Source: Nocardioides sp. JS614 | GTDB taxonomy: Bacteria; Actinomycetota; Actinomycetes; Propionibacteriales; Nocardioidaceae | Length of the DNA stretch: 64,000 nt | Reading direction: 5' to 3' | NCBI RefSeq assembly: GCF_000015265.1 | Contig: NC_008699.1 | Span: 4,402,001 to 4,466,000, forward strand | Shown here: positions 58,943 through 64,000 of the stretch, one piece after another | How the letters are laid out: each line of letters starts with the position of its first letter | Numbering within the stretch: the stretch's first letter is position 1 | Translations under genes and position numbers: made by a program | The notes under the pieces: generated by a model | Database searches by the model: none | What the model was told of the DNA's origin: nothing | The model's input: the letters and a program-made list of their open reading frames with translations, nothing else

Positions 58943-60048
58943 CGACCGAAAAACCGTCGAACCGATTCAGCGACGTATTCGACCTGCGATAAGTCGAGTT
59001 CAGCGTTCATCGGCAACGACAGGACCCGGCGGCTAAGTCGCTCGGTGTTGGGCAGATTCCAGTGGTCAAGCCCGACTCCCGATTGCTTGTGGAACGGGAC
59101 CGGCCACGACACGAGCACCTCGACGCCGTCGCTGTTGAGATGCTTGACCAAGTCGTCGCGGCGATCGGTCATGACCGTGTAGTTCTGATAGACGTCCCTG
59201 CGCCGCGGATCCGCGTCGGGGCCGACCGGCAAGTCGAGCCCCTCGATGTCCGCAAGCATCTGGTCGTAAATGTCGGCGACGGTCCGGCGGTGCTCGATCC
59301 AGCGGGGAATCTGGGTCAGCCGCCAGTCGAGAATTGCTGCGTGCAAGTTGTCAAGCCGGCAGTTGTAGCCCCAGCCGTCGACCTCCGTCTTGGATACGCG
59401 CCCGTGGTCACGTAGTCGGCGTATGTCGGCCGTGAGCTCGTCGTCGTCGGTTAGCACGGCACCACCGTCGCCCGGTGTTCCGAGCATTTTGGCTGGGTAG
59501 AACGAGTAGGTGCTGGCCAAGCCCATGGACCCGGCGGTGCGGCCATCGATAGTGGCTCCGAGCGCCTGAGCCGCATCTTCAATCACCGTCGCACCGCAGG
59601 CCTCGGCAATCCTGAGCACCTCGGTCATATCGACGGTGCGACCATTGAGATGAACTGGGACGATGACCCTCGTCCGCTCGGTCACTGCAGCCTCGAGTTG
59701 ACTCGTGTCCATCAACTGGTCGTCACCAATGTCGACAAACACTGGCGACGCTCCCCGCATTACGAAGGGCGAGATTGTCGCGATAAATGTGTGCGCGACC
59801 GTGACGACCTCATCCCCGGGACCAATGCCGAGGGAATGGGCTATGAGCCGTAGTCCGTCGGTGCAGTTGCTCACGCCGACGCCATGGCGAGTCCCCACGA
59901 ATTCAGCGAGATGCTCCTCGAAGTCCACGAGCTGGTGGCGAAGCATGACGTCGCCCCGCGCCAGTGTGTCGTCGATGACCGGAAGGAGGTGCGCTCGCTG
60001 CTGCTCCCATTGCAGCGGAAAGTCGATAAACTTGACCCGCCATCCCAT
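58939..60048 (-). CDS. DegT/DnrJ/EryC1/StrS aminotransferase
   Basis: 369 residues of PLP enzyme. The lysine is in 'YSFYPAKMLGTPGDGGAV'; also 'GVSNCTDGLRLIAHSLGIGP' and 'PVHLNGRTVDM'. It is separate in sequence from the WbpE-like copy. The ATG shares one base with the stop of the transketolase C-terminal gene, so it should act with the split transketolase on a keto sugar. The substrate is unknown. Confidence 0.88.
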   Translation of the reverse strand: MGWRVKFIDFPLQWEQQRAHLLPVIDDTLARGDVMLRHQLVDFEEHLAEFVGTRHGVGVSNCTDGLRLIAHSLGIGPGDEVVTVAHTFIATISPFVMRGASPVFVDIGDDQLMDTSQLEAAVTERTRVIVPVHLNGRTVDMTEVLRIAEACGATVIEDAAQALGATIDGRTAGSMGLASTYSFYPAKMLGTPGDGGAVLTDDDELTADIRRLRDHGRVSKTEVDGWGYNCRLDNLHAAILDWRLTQIPRWIEHRRTVADIYDQMLADIEGLDLPVGPDADPRRRDVYQNYTVMTDRRDDLVKHLNSDGVEVLVSWPVPFHKQSGVGLDHWNLPNTERLSRRVLSLPMNAELDLSQVEYVAESVRRFFGR

Positions 60049-60971
60049 CAGAGGTCCTCCAGTCGCTTGATCGCTCGTTCGGTGATGGCTTGCCGTGTCA
60101 GCCCGTGCACACCACGCAGGTACTCTTGGTCGCCGACGACCGAGCTGAACCGGGGTAATACTCCGATCCGCATGAGCGGGCACACACCGCCTGTCTCGGC
60201 AAGGACTTCTGCAGTTGCACCACCGAGGCCGCCCGTGATCGAGTGCTCCTCGATCGTGACGAGCAACCGGTGGGTCGCCGCGAGCCTTCGGATCGTTGCC
60301 TCGTCAAACGGTGCGATCCAAGGTGATGAAACCACTGTCGATGAAACACCGAGGTCATCGAGCTCCTCTGCTGCATCCATTACGGTCGGAAGCATTGCAC
60401 CCGTGGAGACGAGAGCAACGTCGGCACCCGATTTCAGGGTAATGGACTGCCCTCGGTTCAGCTGCGGTCGCGTAGCGTGGACGGTTCGTTCGCCAGCCTT
60501 GCCGAGGCGAAGATACGCCGGCCCGCCTCCTACGAGTAGGTTCTCCAAGACGGCGCTGGTCTCCTCCGGGTCTCCGGGAGCGGCGACCGCGAGACCGGGG
60601 ATCGAACGCATGATGGCCAGGTCCTCGGTGGCGTGATGGGACATGCCCAGCGCCCCGTAAGCTAGGCCTCCGCCCACGCTAACCACGACGACGTCCGCCC
60701 CGTGGTAGGCAACGTCGTTCCGGATCTGCTCGAGACACCTCAGCGTGGGAAAGTTCGCGATCGAGTAGGTGAATGCCTTCGCTCCAGCCATGGCCATCCC
60801 CGCCGCCATGCCGGTCATGTTCTGCTCGGCAACACCTGCATTGACGAATTGGCTGGGACAAGCAGCGACAAAGGGCTCGACAACGCCGAACCCGAGGTCA
60901 CCCGTAATCAAGACTATGTCGGGATTGAGTCGCGCGGCCTCGAGCAGGTCAGCGAAGAACCGCGTCCTCAC
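60048..60971 (-). CDS. Transketolase C-terminal subunit
   Basis: 307 residues carrying the pyrimidine-binding and C-terminal domains: 'ADLLEAARLNPDIVLITGDL', 'FVNAGVAEQNMTGMAAGMAM' with the catalytic Glu, and 'YLRLGKAGE'. Split transketolases pair this with a separate TPP/pyrophosphate subunit, encoded just upstream. The GTG start overlaps that gene by four bases (GTGA). In polysaccharide loci they can make unusual branched or chain-extended sugars. Confidence 0.9.
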   Translation of the reverse strand: MRTRFFADLLEAARLNPDIVLITGDLGFGVVEPFVAACPSQFVNAGVAEQNMTGMAAGMAMAGAKAFTYSIANFPTLRCLEQIRNDVAYHGADVVVVSVGGGLAYGALGMSHHATEDLAIMRSIPGLAVAAPGDPEETSAVLENLLVGGGPAYLRLGKAGERTVHATRPQLNRGQSITLKSGADVALVSTGAMLPTVMDAAEELDDLGVSSTVVSSPWIAPFDEATIRRLAATHRLLVTIEEHSITGGLGGATAEVLAETGGVCPLMRIGVLPRFSSVVGDQEYLRGVHGLTRQAITERAIKRLEDL

Positions 60972-61780
60972 GTCGCGATCTCCGTCAACGCCAACGCCAA
61001 CTCATCCTCAGACGGCGGCCGGTAGTGCCAGAGCACGTTGTTCTCCATGAACGACACGCCTTTGCCCTTGATCGTGTGGGCAAGTACGCACCGAGGGCGA
61101 GTATGCCGACTCGGGTCGACCGACAGAGCAGCGAACAGTTCCACCGTGTCATGTCCATCGACCTCGACCACATCCCAGCCGAACGCAACCCATTTGTCGG
61201 CGAATGGCTCGAGGGTGAGCGTCTCGTCAGTCGTCGCGAGCGATTGGTACTTGTTGTAGTCGATCACGGCCACAAGGTTCGAAAGCCCATGGTGACCGGC
61301 GAAAAGCGCTGCCTCCCAAGTACTCCCTTCGTCGCACTCCCCATCGCTCAGTAGGGCGTAAGCCCGCCACGTCGCGCCCGTTGAACGGGCTCGCCAGGCC
61401 ATTCCGGTTGCGATCGACAACCCGTGCCCAAGGGAACCGGTCGACACCTCGACCCCCGGTACGTCGACATGGCTCACGTGACCGGAAAATGTCGACCCGT
61501 TCTGGTAGTGACTCAACAAAGACTCGCGCTCAAGAAAGCCACGCTCGGCGAGCACTGCATATACGGCAGCGCCGGCATGTCCCTTACTCATCACGAATCG
61601 ATCGCGATCGTTCGCCTCGGGGTCTGCCGGATCGACGCGGAGAACGTCGCCGTACAGAACCGCGAGGATGTCGGCGACCGATAGGCCGGAGGCGACGTGG
61701 GAGCTGCGCCCGCGACTGGTCATCCGGAGGACATGCTCTCTGATCCGCCGAGCCAGCTCGGGAGCAGTCACCTCGTCCAT
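60968..61780 (-). CDS. Transketolase N-terminal subunit
   Basis: 270 residues with the TPP-binding half: 'MSKGHAGAAVYAVLAERGFL', 'STGSLGHGLSIATGMAWRAR' and 'SDGECDEGSTWEAALFAGHH' (GDG-type motif), then 'VAVIDYNKYQSLATTDETLT'. It needs the C-terminal partner to form the active site at the dimer interface. No fused whole-length transketolase is in the window. It is six bases downstream of the TylF-like gene. Confidence 0.9.
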   Translation of the reverse strand: MDEVTAPELARRIREHVLRMTSRGRSSHVASGLSVADILAVLYGDVLRVDPADPEANDRDRFVMSKGHAGAAVYAVLAERGFLERESLLSHYQNGSTFSGHVSHVDVPGVEVSTGSLGHGLSIATGMAWRARSTGATWRAYALLSDGECDEGSTWEAALFAGHHGLSNLVAVIDYNKYQSLATTDETLTLEPFADKWVAFGWDVVEVDGHDTVELFAALSVDPSRHTRPRCVLAHTIKGKGVSFMENNVLWHYRPPSEDELALALTEIAT

Positions 61781-61785
61781 AACTG

Positions 61786-62541
61786 TCAGAGGACGGCGTA
61801 GCCGATATACGGGTCGAAGTCGAAACGGCGCAATTCGAGATCACGCAAACCGACCTCCTCGAGAACCGCGATAGTCTCGCCGGGCCAGATCGGGTTGTCG
61901 AGCTCATCGAACGCCAGGACCGAGCCCTTCGGCATTCGCGGCAGAAAGTTCCGGAGTGCTGTCACCGTTGGCTCGTAAAGGTCAAGATCGAGAAACAGTA
62001 GACTGACGACCACGTGCTGATTGTCGGCGATGAACCGCGGAATCGTCTCGTTCACATCACCCCGCACGAGTTGCACCTTCGGTATGTGACCCAGGAAGCG
62101 ATCGCTGTCGTACACCTCAATCAAGCGCGAGAGTTCATCGTACGAATCCGCCGCGAGATCGCCCGCACGTGCACCCGTCGAAGCCGGCAGATCGGCGTCG
62201 GAGACGGTCGGAAAGCCACTGAAGCTGTCAAAGCCGTAGATTCGCCTCGTCAGATTGGTCGGCTCGAGCGCAGCACTGAGCTGAGCGAAAGTCATCAAGC
62301 TGAAGCCACGGAACACCCCGCACTCCACGACGGAGCCCTTCACAGGCTGGACGAGCTTGAAGAGCTCGTAGAGAGCAGCGAAGCGGGTCACGTGGGCCCG
62401 GCGCATGTACCTGGGAAGATTGGCCAGCCGCACCTCGAGCTCATCTGGGCTTGAGCCGAAAATCCCGGCGATCCTTCCTGGCACCTCCCGCTCTTGCTGT
62501 GTGGAAAATCCCCCCGGCGCGCTCGTCGGTCTCGCCGTCAA
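61786..62541 (-). CDS. TylF/macrocin O-methyltransferase-like protein
   Basis: About 251 residues if the TTG at 62541 (GGAGAG upstream) is used; a GTG at 62484 and an ATG at 62607 are alternatives and the start is uncertain. The core is typical: 'VVECGVFRGFSLMTFAQLSA', 'RIYGFDSFSGFP', 'LLFLDLDLYEPTVTALRNFL' with metal-binding acids and 'VLAFDELDNPIWPGE'. It methylates sugar hydroxyls in an Mg-dependent reaction. Context suggests a sugar of the surface polymer. Confidence 0.83.
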   Translation of the reverse strand: MTARPTSAPGGFSTQQEREVPGRIAGIFGSSPDELEVRLANLPRYMRRAHVTRFAALYELFKLVQPVKGSVVECGVFRGFSLMTFAQLSAALEPTNLTRRIYGFDSFSGFPTVSDADLPASTGARAGDLAADSYDELSRLIEVYDSDRFLGHIPKVQLVRGDVNETIPRFIADNQHVVVSLLFLDLDLYEPTVTALRNFLPRMPKGSVLAFDELDNPIWPGETIAVLEEVGLRDLELRRFDFDPYIGYAVL

Positions 62542-62695
62542 CGCGACTCTCCATCCACATGAGTACGATACACGGACCGTGCGACACACAAGGAAGACAT
62601 CAGGCATCTCGTCATGGGCCCTCGTTCATGAAGTGGGCTGGACCAGGCGTGACTGCCGGCTCCGAATCGACTGGAGCCCAACCCAGCGAAGCATG

Positions 62696-64000
62696 TCAAC
62701 ATGCAGTACCAAACGGTCGACGGTCGGTCCCCGACACGACGCTCGGAGTGACACTCAACTCCCCGCCCGACGTCTGCCCCGGTCCAGTTCGGCCTCGCCA
62801 GGAGATCAGCACGTCCTTTCGCGATGACAGCAGTACATCGACGTTCGCGACCGGCCGGTCGCCGAGCTCGTGGATCAAGCCGTCCTCGAGGGTGCGGCCA
62901 TTGAGCCGAACTTGGTCGATCGTGCCGCTGTAAGGGCCATATATGCGAACCATGACGTACTGGGACCCTGGATCGATCCCGAACTTCCCACCGCCAGTCA
63001 CGGAGCTAGGAAGCGAAGCCGCCTGATTTGGCGAGATGACCTGCTTGAGCGTTAGCGTGCCGGCGAGGTCCTGCACCCCGCCTCTGCAACTGATCGCATC
63101 GACCTCCGCGTAATAACGCAGGTAGTAGGACATCTTGGAGCCTGTGAGGTCGTTGAGGCCGATGTCCGTGTGCGGGGTCGTCCCGTCGTCACCCGCCAGC
63201 GCGCCCTCGACTGGAGTGCCGGCAAGCTCGCTCGTTACTCGGCCATCGAATGACGCGACGAGCAGTCGGCCTTCCCCCGCGGCCCGATTAAGTCCCTCGA
63301 CAAATGCCATCGGCGACGCGAGTGACCCAGTAGCGGCCTCGAAGATTGAGCGTGACGCCTTCGCGAAGAACATATTCTGAGCGACTGGGCGTTCCTCGAC
63401 GTACGGCTTGTTGAGAAGTTCCTCTACGGCGTTGTCGCGGGTTAACGTAACGTCGTCGACGGTCACTGGTCCGGTGCCGTCGAGCAGATACGACATCCCG
63501 ACGGGGTCAAGGGCGACGACGCCGTCGATCGGCAGGCGCGGGAACCGCTGGTCCCAGTGTGCGTGCCACAACTCGGCCGCACGCGGGAAGTCCGGTGTCC
63601 AGCCCGGGTCTTGGAAGTAGAGCCCCAGCTCGTCGCCGTAGACCGTCTCCTCCTCACTGGTGAGAGGGAGTACTGACGTGACCGCGGTCGGAAAGTCGCC
63701 CGCCGTGCCCTGGCGAGCCATCGACAGCTCGCCGTCCTCGGCGTGCAGCAGCGCCCAGGAGCCGGGCATGCCACCAGTGGCGCGGATCTCGGCATTGTTC
63801 TGGAAGAGCAATAGATAGTTCTTCGGTCCCTCGGCGCCAGCCATCGTCGGAAGCACGGCGACGGCCTCGTCTGCCGACGCCAGACCCGAGCGGAGGCCGT
63901 CGACGAGGGCGGCGTACCGGTCGAAGCCTATACGCAATGCACCCACGTACCCGCTACTGTCCAAGCCGGCGAGTTCGTCGTCGGCCACGGTCAGGGCCCG
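62696..64000 (-). CDS. DUF4012 family protein, N-terminus cut by the window end
   Basis: At least 434 residues; the frame stays open to the window edge, so this is a 3' part. The DUF4012 core is visible ('GPKNYLLLFQNNAEIRATGG', 'LTRDNAVEELLNKPYVEERP'), with an N-terminal membrane helix expected beyond the edge. These are secreted or membrane proteins found in actinobacterial surface-polysaccharide loci; the function is unknown. The 154 bp between this gene and the TylF-like gene hold no clear feature. Confidence 0.85.
   Translation of the reverse strand, partial: RALTVADDELAGLDSSGYVGALRIGFDRYAALVDGLRSGLASADEAVAVLPTMAGAEGPKNYLLLFQNNAEIRATGGMPGSWALLHAEDGELSMARQGTAGDFPTAVTSVLPLTSEEETVYGDELGLYFQDPGWTPDFPRAAELWHAHWDQRFPRLPIDGVVALDPVGMSYLLDGTGPVTVDDVTLTRDNAVEELLNKPYVEERPVAQNMFFAKASRSIFEAATGSLASPMAFVEGLNRAAGEGRLLVASFDGRVTSELAGTPVEGALAGDDGTTPHTDIGLNDLTGSKMSYYLRYYAEVDAISCRGGVQDLAGTLTLKQVISPNQAASLPSSVTGGGKFGIDPGSQYVMVRIYGPYSGTIDQVRLNGRTLEDGLIHELGDRPVANVDVLLSSRKDVLISWRGRTGPGQTSGGELSVTPSVVSGTDRRPFGTAC

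Overview
The window is high-G+C, frequently GTG-started, densely packed actinobacterial chromosome. The best match I can argue from sequence alone is a Nocardioides-like member of the Propionibacteriales. Supporting markers are a DUF222/HNH endonuclease, a DUF2516 membrane protein, an HBHA-like lysine-rich protein beside an XRE regulator, GH15 and quinone-type TPP enzymes, and an intergenic repeat built around GGTGATCGAGCAGCGAGCGC. No tRNA, rRNA, CRISPR array, transposase or integrase was recognised.

Layout. 0-2 kb: an ArsR regulator overlapping a SulP permease that has lost its middle in frame, facing a MarR gene. 1.9-15 kb: a molybdopterin oxidoreductase with a small partner, then a run of overlapping genes (SDR, FAD/Fe-S dehydrogenase, TPP oxidase, enolase-superfamily dehydratase, zinc glucose-type dehydrogenase, GH15 hydrolase, 67-aa protein). 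That run reads like hydrolysis of an alpha-glucoside followed by oxidative sugar breakdown and electron delivery to quinone. 15-24 kb: a DUF4143 ATPase, two GDP-mannose-4,6-dehydratase-type enzymes, an HNH gene, a membrane nucleotide-sugar dehydratase divergent from a BY-kinase/chain-length protein, and a cupin isomerase.

24.7-37.3 kb looks like a catabolic island inserted between an HBHA-like gene and DUF2516. It is bounded by imperfect direct repeats of about 107 bp, each containing a terminator and the last codons of the HBHA-like gene. Two divergent operons meet at an overlapping palindromic site: a BMP-family ABC importer with a blasticidin-S-deaminase-like enzyme, a VOC protein, an FAH-family enzyme and an aldehyde dehydrogenase; and a 2-hydroxyacid dehydrogenase, FadR-type GntR regulator, SDR and ketoglutarate-semialdehyde-type dehydrogenase. 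I infer import of a nucleoside-like compound, deamination, and Weimberg-like oxidation of its sugar part.

38.6-64 kb is sulfate activation and cell-surface polysaccharide synthesis. It holds manA, a third GMD-like gene lacking the expected catalytic glutamate, asparaginase II, and a striking fusion of APS kinase with a low-molecular-weight protein tyrosine phosphatase. The fusion linker is four 33-bp units of the dispersed repeat. After a TauE/SafE exporter and cysDN come genes for a UDP-diacetamido-glucuronate-type sugar, flippase, polymerase and glycosyltransferase. These meet a convergent minus-strand cluster of methyltransferases, a glycosyltransferase, an initiating sugar transferase, an aminotransferase, a split transketolase, a TylF-like methyltransferase and a DUF4012 protein cut by the window end. 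Base composition falls clearly around 51-59 kb, which suggests acquisition of that part of the surface locus.
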